Assembly (NCBI RefSeq): GCF_900497805.2
Contig: NW_020954608.1
Location: forward strand, 18,567,236-18,631,235
DNA: 64,000 nt
Reading direction: 5' to 3'
Source of the DNA: Vombatus ursinus
Lineage: Eukaryota > Chordata > Mammalia > Diprotodontia > Vombatidae
Below the pieces are notes generated by a model. It searched no databases, was not told the DNA's origin, and worked only from the letters and a program-made list of their open reading frames with translations. Made by a program: the position numbers and the translations under genes. Shown in pieces: positions 23,884 through 36,143 of the stretch (within the stretch, counting starts at the first letter, position 1; each line of letters starts with the position of its first letter).

Positions 23884-23951
23884 CTTTTAGATTGAATCCT
23901 CTGCACTGTGTCATTGGATTCCCATGTCTTACATCTTGTCTGCGACTCCGC
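23884..23951 (-). CDS. SEMA3C: SEMA3C exon: furin-type linker between PSI and Ig domains
   Basis: 68 bp: a leading G, 22 codons, and a trailing G. The leading G completes an Arg codon (AG|G) begun in exon 32558-32715. The translation gives R-RSRRQDVRHGN then MTQCRGFNLK, so the basic furin-type motif KRRSRR is built across the intron. Furin-type processing in the PSI-Ig linker is known for class 3 semaphorins. Acceptor is 'aaaccctcag', donor is AAAAG|gtatgt. The exon is too short to stand out by ORF length, but its sequence is an unmistakable SEMA3C match. Confidence 0.93.
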
Positions 23952-24061
23952 CTGAGGGTTTGGAGGTATTTAAAAGAATGAATAATACTAACATTGCCCA
24001 TGGTATTTAATTTTATTTCAAGTGGTACCACTATCATTTGGTTACATAGCACTGTGTGAAG

Positions 24062-24300
24062 TAGGGGAAGAACAGTGTAGTTAAAGTCAGATTTTGTGAC
24101 TCATTTGGCCAAATATCAGCCATATGAAGGGAGGAGATACTTTAAACTTCCTGAACTTCATTTTTCTCATTTGAGAAATGGAGCTAACAATACCTACTCT
24201 AACTTACCTCAGCAGTGTGGTCATGGCAATCATATGAGACAATGTGCTTGGGAGCACTTGGTAAGGCATCATGTAAATGTATGCTGTAATTATTGCTAAC
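24062..24300 (+). mobile_element. MIR/THER-like SINE, sense
   Basis: 'catttttctcatttgagaaa', 'ggagctaacaatacctact' and 'gtaaggcatcatgtaaat' follow the MIR order (pyrimidine block, 'aaaatggg' block, short-distance tail). Diverged; ends approximate. Confidence 0.55.
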
Positions 24301-24560
24301 AATTTAAAAAATGGCAATAATACACCGAGTCATAAGCTTAATGGAACCTTAAGGGATCCCATATAAACTATTTGTTTACTAAAAGGACCAAATCTAATCT
24401 ATCCCATTAAACTGAAAATGTATCTTATATCCACTATAATAATAAATTAAAGCAATAATAATAATTTAACAAAATGAAAATAGCTAAAATGTATAAAGTA
24501 CTTATGTGCCAGGCAATATAATTCAATTGTACAAACATTTGTTAAGAATGTATTACGCAA

Positions 24561-24724
24561 GGGGCAGCTAGGTGGCACAGTGGATAGAGCACCGGCCCTG
24601 AAGTCAGGAGGACCTGAGTTGAAATCTGGCTTCAGACCAAACACCTGACCACTTACTAGCTATGTGACCCTGGGCAAGTCATTTAACCCCAATTGCCTAA
24701 AAAACAAAAAAGAGAGAGAGAGAG
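24561..24724 (+). mobile_element. marsupial tRNA/CORE SINE, short form, nearly full length
   Basis: The cleanest SINE here: 'ggggcagctaggtggcacag', 'tggatagagcaccggccctg', 'agtcaggaggacctgagttg' and 'tatgtgaccctgggcaagtc', then an A-rich tail and (GA)n. The imperfect ~16-bp flanking repeat starts 'agaatgtat' at 24545 and 24725. B-box-like text 'gagttgaaatctggc' fits a Pol III tRNA-derived head. Confidence 0.9.
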
Positions 24725-25039
24725 AGAATGTATATGTAAGGAATTGTGGTAAGGAGAAGATCTAAGACTTAAAAATAGAGATACCTATCCCCTCTATGAT
24801 TTACTTAATTTTTTAAAATGGGCCTTAGTCTTCCTTATGTATTGTCTAAAATGTTATAGTTCAGCTTCAACAAACTTCTCTATTTTGCTTTTAGATTTTG
24901 TGACAATCCCTTATCTTCTTTAGTACCACCAAGTATAAACTCTATGTATGGGCACTGAACCTACTAAACTTAAACCCTACCACATTATAGACATAACAGA
25001 GTGGGGCACTTAGGGAAAAATAACCAATTGTGTCACTGA

Positions 25040-25165
25040 TATATCATAAGATAGAGCACACATTCCTTGAGGACAGGGATCATTTCATTTTTGTCTTTGT
25101 ATCTCTAGAGTCTAGTATGGTGCTTGGCACATAGTAAGCTCTTTATAAATGCTTGCTTATTGATA
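25040..25165 (+). mobile_element. L2 LINE 3' end, sense
   Basis: 'cacattccttgaggacaggg' and 'ggtgcttggcacatagtaag' are typical L2 terminal text. Confidence 0.8.
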
Positions 25166-25240
25166 GCTTATTTTATTATCAGTTTCCCAAACTGATTCAT
25201 TCAAAATTGTCAAGTACCATAAATTCAAAAGATGTGTGTG

Positions 25241-25241
<1 letters not shown>

Positions 25242-25281
<40 letters not shown>
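25242..25281. repeat. (CA)n microsatellite
   Basis: About 18 CA units with one TA interruption, preceded by GTGTGTGTAC, which gives a local hairpin. Confidence 0.95.
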
Positions 25282-25284
<3 letters not shown>

Positions 25285-25649
25285 CATTTCCCTTTTTCTG
25301 AATCATTTTAATAATAAAGAATAATCTTCCTCCATTCTAAATCTTGTTGTTAAAAGGATAAATTAATATAACACTGTCATATAATTTCTAAATTTAGGTT
25401 GTAAAGCAATCACCTTCCTGAATGAAATTACATAAACTAGATGTTGAAAATTGTATTTAAATACAAAGATAAGTATTAAATAATAGTACTGGAAATTAGC
25501 TTATAGGTATTTTCAAAGTAATTTAATTTACATATTACTCCCAATATTTTACTACTTGCATGACATGAGTTTTTCTCATTCTGATTACCAGAGTGCTAAA
25601 CTCAAAAAATAGCCTGCCTGCTTAAGGGCTTTCCTGTTACAGTTGAAGG

Positions 25650-25965
25650 AACCATCATTTTCCACTGAAGCTCACAACTTTAATGTTACTTTACACTCCT
25701 CTCTCACACTTACTATCCATATATATTCTCTTCTCAAATCTAATCATTTCAACTTTCATAAAATCTTGTAAATCCTCCTCTCTTCACTCATACAAACCAA
25801 CACCTTGGTGTCACTACCTCATGCTTTTCTCTTGAAATATCTTTCTAATTGGTTTCTCTCTCAAGTTTTACCCTATTCCATCCTTCACTCAGCTGACAAA
25901 ATGATTTTCCTGAAACTGAGATCTGACCATGTCCTCTCACTATTCAAGAAAATCTAGTGCTCCCT
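25650..25965 (+). mobile_element. L2 LINE internal region, sense
   Basis: 'tgaaactgagatctgaccat', 'gtcctctcactattcaagaa' and 'cagtgctccctattg'-like text match the L2 region upstream of its 3' UTR. Confidence 0.65.
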
Positions 25966-26169
25966 ATTGGCACTGGGGATTAATATAATTTCTCAAATAA
26001 TTAGATTAGCCAGCAGCAGATTGGGTATTTTATATGTGTAGACTTTTTCTTAAAGAGGCAAGGGAGGAAAAAGCTGTTTAGCCACTGAGTAGACTTTAGT
26101 AGAAATATAATGCTATATGAAGGAGTTTGCATTTCCCCCATAATATCCCTGTAAGGTAGGTACTTTCTT

Positions 26170-26330
26170 TGTGAATTCAAATATGAGTCTTCCTGACTCT
26201 AGGCCTGGCAGTCTATCCACTGTGCTACCTGGATGCCACCACATAGGTATTATGATGCCCATTTTACAGATGATGAAATTGAAGAACAGGAGGTTAAAGT
26301 GATTTTCCTATTTTAAAAGCAGTAAATATT
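26170..26330 (-). mobile_element. MIR-like SINE relic, antisense
   Basis: 'cttcctgactctaggcctgg', 'cactgtgctacctggatgcc', 'cccattttacagatgatgaa'. Appears to be two overlapping old fragments. Confidence 0.5.
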
Positions 26331-26365
26331 TATATGGAGATTTGAAATAAGTCTTTCCTGACTTG

Positions 26366-26616
26366 ACCAGCTGTTCAGTCATATCAGACTCTTCATGACC
26401 CCATTTTGGGGTTTTCTTGGTAAAGATACTGGAGTGATTTCCCATTTCTTTCTCCAGCTCATTTTACAGATGATGAAGCTGAGGCAAACAAGATTAAGTG
26501 ACTTGCCCAGGGTCACACACCTCGTAAGTGTCTGAGGCCAGATTTGAACTCACAAAGAGTAGTTTTCCTGACTACAGGTTTGGCACTATATCCACTGAAC
26601 CACTAACCTGCCCCCT
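26366..26616 (-). mobile_element. long marsupial SINE with RTE-derived tail, antisense
   Basis: On the plus strand it begins in the RTE-like tail ('gttcagtcatatcagactct', 'tcatgaccccattttggggt'). It passes 'cagatgatgaagctgaggca' and 'gacttgcccagggtcacaca' and ends at 'cactaacctgccccc', the reverse of the tRNA-like head. Confidence 0.85.
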
Positions 26617-26754
26617 GGCACAGTCAATATGACTATAATCATACAGCTAGTAAATATCAGAGCCAAATTTAAACTCCAGTCTTCTGAATTCAGGCCTAAT
26701 CTTTTCCCTCTTTACAACATTGCTTTTAATGGAAAAGCAATATAGCTGGTACTG

Positions 26755-26880
26755 ATCAAAACTCCTTGAGGGCAGGACCTGTTTCACTTGTGTTTTTGCA
26801 TTACCAGTGTCCTAGTAGCACAATGCTAAATTTATAGTAAGCCATCAATTTACTCATAAGTTAAGTAATTGCTTATCAAT
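26755..26880 (+). mobile_element. L2 LINE 3' end, sense
   Basis: 'aactccttgagggcaggacc' and 'tcctagtagcacaatgcta'. Confidence 0.7.
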
Positions 26881-27043
26881 TGATGACAATCCTTGGAATT
26901 AATAGTTTAAAAATAATACACTAGATAGAAAAGTTCATAACTTTATTCACTAGCAGTCCATCCTTGTGATAAAGAAGTTAATGATGAAATTCTATGTGGG
27001 AACTTTATTCCAACCACTTCCTACTTGCTATGCTTTTCTTTTT

Positions 27044-27298
27044 GAGAAAGAAAGAAAGAGAAAGAGAGAGAAAGAAAGAAGAAAGAGAGAAAAAAGAGAG
27101 AGAAAGAAAGAGAGGAAGAAAGAGAAAGAGAAAGGGAAAGAAAGAAATAAAGAAAGAGAAAGAAAGAAAGAGAAAAAGAAAGAAAAAGAAAGGAAGAAAG
27201 GAAGAAAGAAAGAAAGAAAGAAAGAAAGGAAGGAAGAAAGGAAGAAAGGAAAGGAAGAAAGGAAGAAAGGAAAGGAAGAAAGGAAGAAAGAAAGAAAA
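27044..27298. repeat. 255-bp polypurine tract (GAAA/GGAA)n
   Basis: Every base is A or G except one T at 27148. The GAAA, GGAA and GA units are irregular. The apparent Lys/Glu/Arg and Ser/Phe ORFs over it are artefacts. On the SEMA3C transcript strand the tract is polypyrimidine. Confidence 0.97.
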
Positions 27299-27348
27299 CA
27301 AACCAATTCATTTCTTTTCCACCAGGACTTTGTTTGGATCTTCTTTTC

Positions 27349-27600
27349 TAGGTGCAGTTGCTAGAACACTGGCCCTGGTGTCAGGAAGACACAAGTTCAA
27401 ATCTGGCTTCATACATTTACTAGTTGTGAGGCAAGTCACATAACCTCTATTTGCCTCAGTTTCCTCACATATAGAATTGTGATAACTATAGCATCTACCT
27501 CTCAGGTTTATTGTAAGGAAAAATCAGATAAGATTTGTAAAGTGCTTAGTACAGTGCCTACACACAGTAAGCACAATATAAATGATAGGTATCACCATCA
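27349..27600 (+). mobile_element. THER/MIR-type CORE-SINE, sense
   Basis: 'gcagttgctagaacactggc', 'caagttcaaatctggcttca', 'cctcagtttcctcacatata', 'gtgcttagtacagtgcctac', then an L2-like end 'agcacaatataaatgatag'. Nearly full length, directly downstream of the purine tract. Confidence 0.75.
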
Positions 27601-30600
27601 TATTATCATTATAATAATATTAATGATATTGATATAATTTAATTGTGTGTAATCAGCCCTCCCTAAATAAATTATCTATGGACCCACTGAGTTAGAAGTT
27701 GTCATCATATGGGAAATTAAAAATATTGTTAATATTTCCTTCAGATTTTTAAGTCTTCAAGACAGTATTTGCCTTATTTAAATGCTTAGAGAACACTCAA
27801 AGGTGTAGCAAAGATGGAATATGTGTGAATTTAATGATTATCGCATCAAAGTTTCTGGCAAATGATGTTAAAATGAAGACACTGTTTAACAAGTCAATTA
27901 TGCTTTGTTTCTAATGAGCATTCATTACCTTTTTTGCTTCATCCTAATTAGACCAACTTGATTCTAAAGTGGAGGTCATATCAGGAAAGTGCAGCTCTCT
28001 TATCAGAAGAGAAGAGGTAATTTAATTGGCTTTCTAATATATTGAGATGGATTTGATTAGGATAAAGTTTATGTTGGAGAAAAACATGGAATCTATGGAT
28101 AAGTCTGTGTCTTAGGAAAGAAAGGTAGTGATAAGAGAAAAGCCACCTGGGCAAACAAAAGCACATTCACATTCCAAAATAAATTTTTAAAGACACAAAA
28201 GGAAAATCTCAAACACAAAAGGACAGTCTGCATGTAACATAAAACTTTACTTTGAAAATAAACTCTGAGTTTAGAAAATAAACCATTTACTGTTCACAGC
28301 AAAAGTCTTAAAGCAAGAGAGGATTGGGAGGGAGAGAAAAGAGGGAAGATCATACAAGCACTCATCACTCATCTATAAGACAGGGGCAATAATTAAATGT
28401 GTAAATGTGAAGAGATTAGCCTTTGGTTCCCACAACGGCGATAATTTCATGCCTAGAAAATGTTTTTGTTGTGTCTTAAGCTGCTTCAGTATTGATTCCA
28501 GGTAAAAGATTAAAGATTTGTGTTGGAGATATTTGAGATTCTTCAGCCTTTCCAGCTGGTAAGCTGCACAAATATTAGTGTAGTGACAGTTTAAATACTA
28601 ATATCACCTTATTTATATTTGAAGAAGCCGGTGGTTGGTATTTGACTATTTAGGTTTGGTTGAAAACACTGACATGTACTCACAATAATTTGATTTGAAA
28701 GTGGATGCATCACATTTACCATGTTTTCTTTGTTCCTAATGCCTCAATTTGGGCCACCAAAGATGAACATTCTCATGATGAAATGGTTGGAGTATCTCGC
28801 ATCAGATCAGGTACTCCTAATACAGAGTTTACCTCAAATGAACCTATAGGGGACATAGACCTCCCACATGGTTATCCAATCTGTTTTATCTTTGGATACC
28901 AATGAAGAAGATGATAAACTTCTTATATGTAGGAAATTAGTCTTTCTCCAACAAGAGAAGACATTTTAAGTCTGAGTTCTCTCACGGGCATGAGGTCATC
29001 TGGGCAACCCTAAGCTGCTCAAGAAAAAAGATTTAATTCAGCAGAAATTCATTGCACATAACTAGTTTGGGGTTTCTTGGGCTTTCACTTGTCCTCTTGA
29101 ATCTTCCCTGTGTTCCTGAAACCTTGTTGATCTGCATTTGTTTGCCTAGTCCTGCTCTGCTCCTGTAACATGTGCATGATTGTTTGCAGTCATGATGACA
29201 TCAGTATTTCTGACCCTGGAATCCACCTAGCTCTGTTCCAAGTGGGTGGGAGCCAGAGAGCAAAGAGCTAAGGAAGCATTAGAGACCTGAGCAGCATATT
29301 TGTGGATAATTGCAAGGGAGAACCTGAAAATATATTTGGAAGAGGGAATGATCAATAGGAAAAGTTCTTAGAGGTAGCAGTAAGATAAGGAGTTAAAGAT
29401 CCAGGTAGAAGTATTAACTTTGCCAAAGAGTTTGGAACTCATCTTTTGGGACAGAATGAAGATATTAAAGAATTTTAAGAAGTGGAAATGGAATGTTGAG
29501 AGAGATCAGAGGGTGCTGATACTGATGAAATAGGAAGCTAGATACTCTGTTATGAGTGTGTGGGAAAGGTTATGGTTGGGTAAAGATTGTTGAAACAGGA
29601 AAAACTGAGATGAAGATTAAATGTGTTAAATATAGGGGATGTTTGGCAGTAGGGAAAAGGCAGCTAAGGTTATGCTGTATGTGTTTAGTTTTTTAAATTA
29701 GGATTTCATGATTTTCTCTCTAATACTCAGTCCTCAGCAGTCTGAGAGAAGTGGATAAATCAAGACAGTGAGTATTACAGCTGAGGATTAAAAGGACAGC
29801 TGGAGATTCTAGGGTAGGGAAGCTACTGAATTCCTGCTACAAAAGGATGTTAGGCTCTAAGTAGCTCTGAGGAGAAATACTACAACTATAACAATATTTT
29901 GAGAATATACTTGAATTAAATTGAATTAAGCAAATATTTATAAAATGCCTCTTTGTGTTGAGACCACTGTTAGGCTTCGAATGAGATACCAAGTTTTAAA
30001 TCAAGGCCATGATGAAATCTGTCATGCAGAGTGGGGGTGGAGACAGCAGTATTTAAGGCACAGAAATATATGATGACAATACAAGGAAAAAAAGAAAAAG
30101 AGAAAGAAAGAAAGGCTTGAAAGAAAAGGTCATTATCAATTTGGAGGAATTTAGTAAGACTACATAGAGGCTATGGCAAAAGAATGACTAGAAATTCAAC
30201 AGTATCAAAGAATCTTAGAAATTGAAAGCTATCTTCTAGGCCAATTCAGGCAATACAAAGAAGTTCTTCTATAATATAGTTGAATGATTTTCTATCCTCC
30301 GCTTAAAGACCCCTCAATGAGGATAACCAAAGTAACTCAAATTTTACTTTTAGATAGCTCGAACTATTAGTATCTTCCCAATTATGCCAATCTTAAATAC
30401 ACCCTAATGTGACTTCCCCCATAGTTTCTAGCTCTGCTTTCTGGGGCCAAGCAGAACAGGTATAATTAATCTCTTTGCTACAATACAGTCTTTGAAATAC
30501 CAAGAGTGGCTTAGCCATAAGATGTGGTAATTTGTTTAATATTAAAACAAAGTTCACATCTTGGTGAACTGAATTCATCAAGAGCAACTAACCATTTTTC

Positions 30601-31259
30601 TACTTTTCTTGGGTTTTTGAACCATATTTTTTTCCTCTTCTTCCCAAACCAAAGATTAAAGGCAAACAGGAGAAAATAGCAGAAGTTGAGGAGAGGTGTT
30701 AGGAAAATATTCCAGATGTAGGGAACAGTGTGAGATAAGTCAATGAGAAAGAAAAATAGGGAATGCAGAGGAGGAAGAGAATAGTTAACTTCTTGGAACA
30801 CAGGATGAATGGAGAGGAGTATTATCAGAAAATAGGAAAAAAATTGGATGATGCTTTTTAATTGTTTAAGTCCTCAAATGCCAGTCCACAGAGGAATTTG
30901 AACTTTACAATTGGGCCCATCTAGCAAAAAAAAATTAAAAACTCTCTTGACATTGTTACATAGCTGTACACAAATAAATACAGTTATATTTTTTAAAAAA
31001 GAATCCCCCCCAAAAACCTCCACAAAAAACAACAGTCTTGCCTTTATCATCTGTAACAGAATTGCATATATACATGAGATTATTAAGTCTATCAAACTGT
31101 GGATTCATGTTTTGTAGATCACTGCTGCTATCTTTAGAAAATTTGTCAAGGACACACAATAGCACTGTGCTCCATGTCTCAGATCTCACATACCTGGCAG
31201 CCACATTTCCTGCGGGCACATTACAAAACACGAGCATTGCTCATTCCACTTAGAACTTG

Positions 31260-31735
31260 AATGTGGAGTAACTCTCCAAGTTCCATCTGAGCTCTGCCAT
31301 CATTCTATCTTTCCTGCCCCATCCTGTGCTAGAATTTTCATTTTTTTAATCTTTTCCTTTCTCACTCAAACCTTCCCAATATTCCTACACGAGTACTTTT
31401 CTGCACCTAAACTCAGGTTCTTGATGGCCCCTAATATACCCTTGTATTTTCTTGTCACCGTGCTTTAGCTTATGCTATTTTTGGAATGCTATCACATATA
31501 TTCATCCTTTAGAATAAAACTTATTTATTTATTTACTTATTTGCAAGACAATTGGGATTAAGTGACCTGCCCAGAGTCACAAAACTAGTGAGTGTTATGT
31601 GTCTGAGGCCAGATTTGAACTCAGGGCCTCCTAACTCCAGGGCCAGTGCTCTATCCCCTGTGTCACCTACCTGCTCCTTAGAGTCAAATATAAAAGCTAA
31701 CTTCTCCAGAAAGTCTTCACTGATCCACCCAATCA
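31260..31735 (+). mobile_element. L2 LINE, sense, split by a SINE
   Basis: 'tatttttggaatgctatcac' and 'atattcatcctttagaa' run up to 31520; after the SINE the L2 text resumes with 'ctccagaaagtcttcactga' and 'tccaccc'. This is the normal L2 order, so the SINE inserted into an older L2. Confidence 0.65.
31521..31678 (-). mobile_element. marsupial SINE, short form, antisense, inserted in L2
   Basis: T-rich tail, then 'caattgggattaagtgacct', 'gcccagagtcacaaaactag', 'ctgaggccagatttgaactc', 'ccagggccagtgctctatcc' and 'cacctacctgctcc'. Full-length in extent. Confidence 0.88.
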
Positions 31736-31835
31736 TGGGATCACAGAATTTAGAGTTGGAAGGGAGTTAGAAGTTACAGAGTTTAATCTCATTTTTTATA
31801 GATAAGAAAACTGAGACTGAGATACAACCCTAAAC
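31736..31835 (+). mobile_element. MIR-like or LINE-tail relic
   Basis: 'gggatcacagaatttagagt', 'tggaagggagttagaagtta', 'agaaaactgagactgaga'. The same motif recurs at 6575, 44565, 56610 and 62745. A further MIR-like antisense relic lies at 32220-32325. Confidence 0.5.
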
Positions 31836-32556
31836 TATTTCCTTGCAACAGGTATTGGCTTTCCTTAAAAAGCAATAAAAATATCTTTTTTTCCCCTTCA
31901 TTGGCCTCATTTTAGAAGCTTCCTGGTAATTTATGGGAATAAAAAAGTCCCACTCTGATTTGGTGGATTTCTGAAGATCACCTGAGTCATCATACTTTGC
32001 CCTACTGACCATATGTATTTCCATATGGAGACAACTAGAGTCTGTGTCAAGAGAAGCTAAGTGCCACTATATCCTTGTTGCATATGTTTCCTGTGTTAGG
32101 GCAAAGCAAACCTCCTTTTGTTAACTATTCAATGACTTGCAAGTTAGTGCCTTGTTTGGTCTTAAAAACGGGCCTAAATTAACTAGGTGCTGGCATCAAT
32201 TCCACTTTTAACACCAAGAGAGATGAAGTAGTAGGCTCAAGGCCATAACATTAGTAAGTAGTATAGCCAAGATTTCAACCCAAGTCTTCTGATTCCAAAT
32301 CCAACGGTCTTTCCATTACACCATTCAAGGAATGGCCCTCTCCTAACCTTACACAATGCTTTTGTTTGCATATTTTTATAACAAATGCACTTGTTTACTA
32401 TACTGATTTATAGTAAGATATCCATGTATTATATTTTCCTCATTGATGGTAAACTCCATGAGAGAATAGATTACATCAAAGCTGAACTTTCTATCTCTCC
32501 CAATATCTAGAATAAGATGTGTGAACTGTGTATTGAGTTGAAACAAGCAGAACTCA

Positions 32557-32715
<159 letters not shown>

Positions 32716-35700
32716 CTATAAAAGGAAAGATGATGATTCATTTTAGATGTAGAACATAAAGGAAGACTTTGAGCAGGAATATTCTATGCTCTATGCCCAT
32801 AAGCCTTTGGATTCATTTTGGAACTAAAAACTGTCATGCATCCTACCAAAAGGTATATAGCCAAAATAAACAGAATTTTCCTAGACTAATATTCTCTAAC
32901 ATTACCACTTTGCTGTTAAAAATGCTCAAAGTCTCGTGTAGAACATAATACTGTTTTCTAGACACTAGGTTTTATTTTTCTCCACTTCAGGTTAGAACTA
33001 ATATATTAAAAATTTATTGTGTAATTTCTTTGAATTCTGTTCTTTACCATAGCACAAGCTGACTTTCTTCCTCCTGTTTTAAATTTAGTAGTATGTTATC
33101 TGACCTCGAATAAATGGGTGGGATAGGATTAGGAATATTTTTTAGTTTAGAAAAAGAAAGTAGTTTTAAGTATATGGAAGAAAGAGAAAGAATTATTATC
33201 ACCTATTTTTATAAGTAAACTGTTCACAGAAAACATTTAAAAATTTTAAAGATGAACAAAAATTTATTTTAGACATATTATAGGTTAACCATTTCTTTCC
33301 TCCCTTCCTCCCCACCCCAGACTTATCTATCCACTGAGTCACCCAACTGCCTCCTAGGCAAATAGAGGCTAAATGATTTGCCCGAGGTCACACAGGTAAT
33401 AAGTGTCTGAGGCTGGATTAATAAAATTAATATACATCAAACATTCCACTGCTCAGGCTGTTCTAGTCTGCAAAGAACTCATCCCAGGTGAATATGGTCT
33501 CTGGGACAGCAAAAATATATCATGGTTCTTAACTTTCTTATGAAATGGTAGAATATATTAGTTTGGTTAAAGTATTTTAATGAAAAGTAAATGAATTTTT
33601 GTTTGCTTCCTACCCTAATTTATCATTTTTTTCCTTCATTTGCTTGCTATGCATCTGGTTGGACCCTGGACTTGTAGCATAAGGAATCTTGTAGGATGTC
33701 TTTAACACTTTGTAGACCCTGGTTAAGATCCACTGGGGTGTGTGTTGGAAGAGTGAGAAACAACTACCACTACCAAATAGGTTGGAAAATGAACTATAGC
33801 AAATTATATAATTATCTATCATGATAGTTTCAATTAAATCTTAATGTTCAATTACATCTTCAAACCTTGATAGTTTCAATTAAACATTCCACTTGCCTTC
33901 CTATTACATACTTTGTTGAAGTTGGACACTAGAAAAAGTTTGTAATATTTTAGAATATGAAATAATAATTGATCACAATGTTATAGTACCTTGAGAGAGG
34001 TGTTGTTATTAGTATCTCTGCATTCCCTATAAACAACACCATTGTTTCCTTGCAAATATATTCAAAATGAATGTGTCCCACAGCCATACATCAATTTTAT
34101 ATTATTTTTCTCTGAACCTTTCTCCTTCTATCACACTGGGCTGAACAAGGAGTTTCCCATTGACTTCAAAAGAACAATCTGACTTTGAATTAGTTCCCTG
34201 GGGCCCAGAAGATGACTAATAGCTTCTCGTCACTTGGGGAAAATGTTTCTCATGCGCCACACAAACATTTTTACAGATGAGACCTTTACTTCTGTATATG
34301 CCTTATATTTTTCTTCATAAAAGTAAGTCAAGTGTAAAGAGTACAAGTAACACTGTGGAATTTTCCTTCATCTGTTTGGCCTGAAACACTTAAAGAGCCC
34401 CACTAAAATTATGTAATCACAGTTGTGTTAAATAGATGAAGCCTTAATACTGCATTTCAAGAATAATACAGCTCATGTCACTGAGGGGAAAAGGAAAAAA
34501 AAATCAAAACAAAAACAAAGAATAATGTAAAACATGTACAAATGGCTTCTGATAAAGCAGCTTCCCTCACTGTTAATCTCTAAGGTTTTTAAGCCTAATA
34601 ACACCCCTTTCCCTGCCCCAAACCCAACTTGTGCCTTTAAGAGGGTGAAGGGAATATACCCTTCAAAACTCAAGAGGTCAGGTAATTGCTGGTTTCTCTT
34701 GCTTCCTAATATTTTCACGTGGACCAGTCCTTTCAGCTCTTTAGCCTTAGGTTTGAGTAGGAAAGTGGAAGGGGAAACAGTTTTTAAAGTTATAATAAAA
34801 GATGTTTTATGATTAGGAACTCTCTCCTTGAGTAGATCCTGGTATGCCAAGCCAGAAAGAACACTGGACCGCCCCCGCTCCAGTCAGAAGACTGAGATTT
34901 GAGTCCTGGTTGTGGAATTTCCTATAACTTTAGGCAAATCACAACCCATATGAGCCTCAGTTTATTTAGGTAATGCTTGAACTACCTATTTCACAGGAGT
35001 GTCAAGAAATAATTTGGCCTAGCATTTTATAATCAAGGAAGCAGTAGGTTAAAGTAAGCAATTATTGACAAAACTAGTATAACATATCAGACATATGAAT
35101 GGTATGGTGGTGGTACTGTACACCAGCATATGGTAGGGAGAGAGAAGGGACCTATTCCCCAAGTAAATAACATAGTTGTGTTCCTTGTTGCACATAATGA
35201 ATGTGTCTATATTTAGAAATTCAAGGCTGATATAACTATGCTAACTTTATTGTTAATTTGGTAAAGTTCTCATGCCAAAAATTGCAGAGAAGCTATGTTG
35301 TTGTTGTTTAGTCATTTTTCAGTCATGCCCGACTTTTTGCGACCCCTCCAGAGTCTTCTTGGCAAAGACACTGAAGTGGTTTGCCATTTACTTCTCTAGC
35401 TCATTTTACAGATGAGGAAACTGAGCTAGCCATGATTGAGTGACTTGTCCAGGCTCACACAGCTATTAGTATCTGATGCTGGATTTGAACTCAGGAAGAC
35501 GAGTTCTACCTACTATGTCACCTAGTTGCTCAAAGAGAAGGTATAGACCTATTGTTAAAGGTGATTTTGTACCTGGGAGCTCCATAAGTCGAATCCTTAT
35601 GCCAACACTGAAAAGATTTTGACCTGAAACATTCATATTTAGTCTAACATAAGATTTGGTTTGAATCTTGAAGACAAATAAGAACTTTTCCTTTTCTGAA

Positions 35701-36101
35701 TGACGTGGAATGTGGCTGTATTTCTTAGACTGGCATCTGAATTATGTATGTAGCCAACTTCCTAACAATTAGAACTATCCCAAAGTAGATTTACCTTGGG
35801 ACATAGCAGATTTACTATCATTGGAAATCTTTATACAAAGGCTTCATAGTCAATTGTTAGGAATATCTTCTAGGGAATTACTCTTCAGGTGTGGTTTAGA
35901 TTAGATATGTCAAGAGCCTCCTTGAGATTCTTTGCTTCTGTGAACTGTTAAAAGTCTAATCTAGCATTGCTTTTCTAAGTACTATAGAATTTTAATCATC
36001 AAATTAATAATTAACTTATTTAAATTAATTTATATTAATTATCATGAATTAATAATGAAAACTGTGATATAAACAGAAAATAAACATGGGTTGGTTTTTA
36101 C
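32716..36101 (-). other. SEMA3C: SEMA3C intron, 3.4 kb
   Basis: Donor 'gtaaaa' at 36101, acceptor AG at 32717-32716. It holds a MIR relic antisense at 33300-33425 ('gatttgcccgaggtcacaca'), a diverged MIR sense at 34855-35040 ('gcaaatcacaacccatatga') and a long SINE at 35297-35530. 33440-34840 and 35540-35990 show nothing supported. 35990-36060 is a very AT-rich TTAATTA patch. Confidence 0.7.
35297..35530 (-). mobile_element. long marsupial SINE with RTE-derived tail, antisense
   Basis: Starts with (GTT)4, then 'cagtcatgcccgactttttg', 'cgacccctccagagtcttct', 'agatgaggaaactgagctag', and ends 'tatgtcacctagttgct'. It lies 570 bp downstream, in transcript terms, of the SEMA3C micro-exon. Confidence 0.88.
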
Positions 36102-36143
36102 CTTTTTGGATGAAATTTTCATTGTTGTAATAGGAGCATTGTT
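36102..36143 (-). CDS. SEMA3C: SEMA3C 42-bp micro-exon (Sema domain)
   Basis: Acceptor 'gtttttctttcag' is followed by 42 bp encoding NNAPITTMKISSKK, then donor AAG|gtaaaa. Both ends are phase 0, so skipping would remove exactly 14 residues of the propeller without a frameshift. The peptide continues naturally from LEELEVFK in the preceding exon and into [10 protein letters not shown] in the next. A 42-bp exon at this place is, to my knowledge, a shared trait of class 3 semaphorin genes. Human SEMA3C has NH rather than NN at the start, as I recall. Confidence 0.92.

Noticed and set aside
24559-24724. Functional tRNA gene in the SINE heads
   Set aside because: Only the Pol III box region of a tRNA-derived SINE is present; no cloverleaf can be drawn.
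26966-27443. Overlapping Lys/Glu/Arg-rich plus-strand and Ser/Phe/Leu-rich minus-strand ORFs of 90-150 residues
   Set aside because: They are produced by the purine tract alone in several frames; no start context, domain or splice logic.
28705-28905. 66-residue plus-strand ORF with a protein-like composition (FVPNASIWATKDE)
   Set aside because: Not recognised, no splice-site or homologue support, and opposite in strand to the host gene; chance ORF is the simplest reading.
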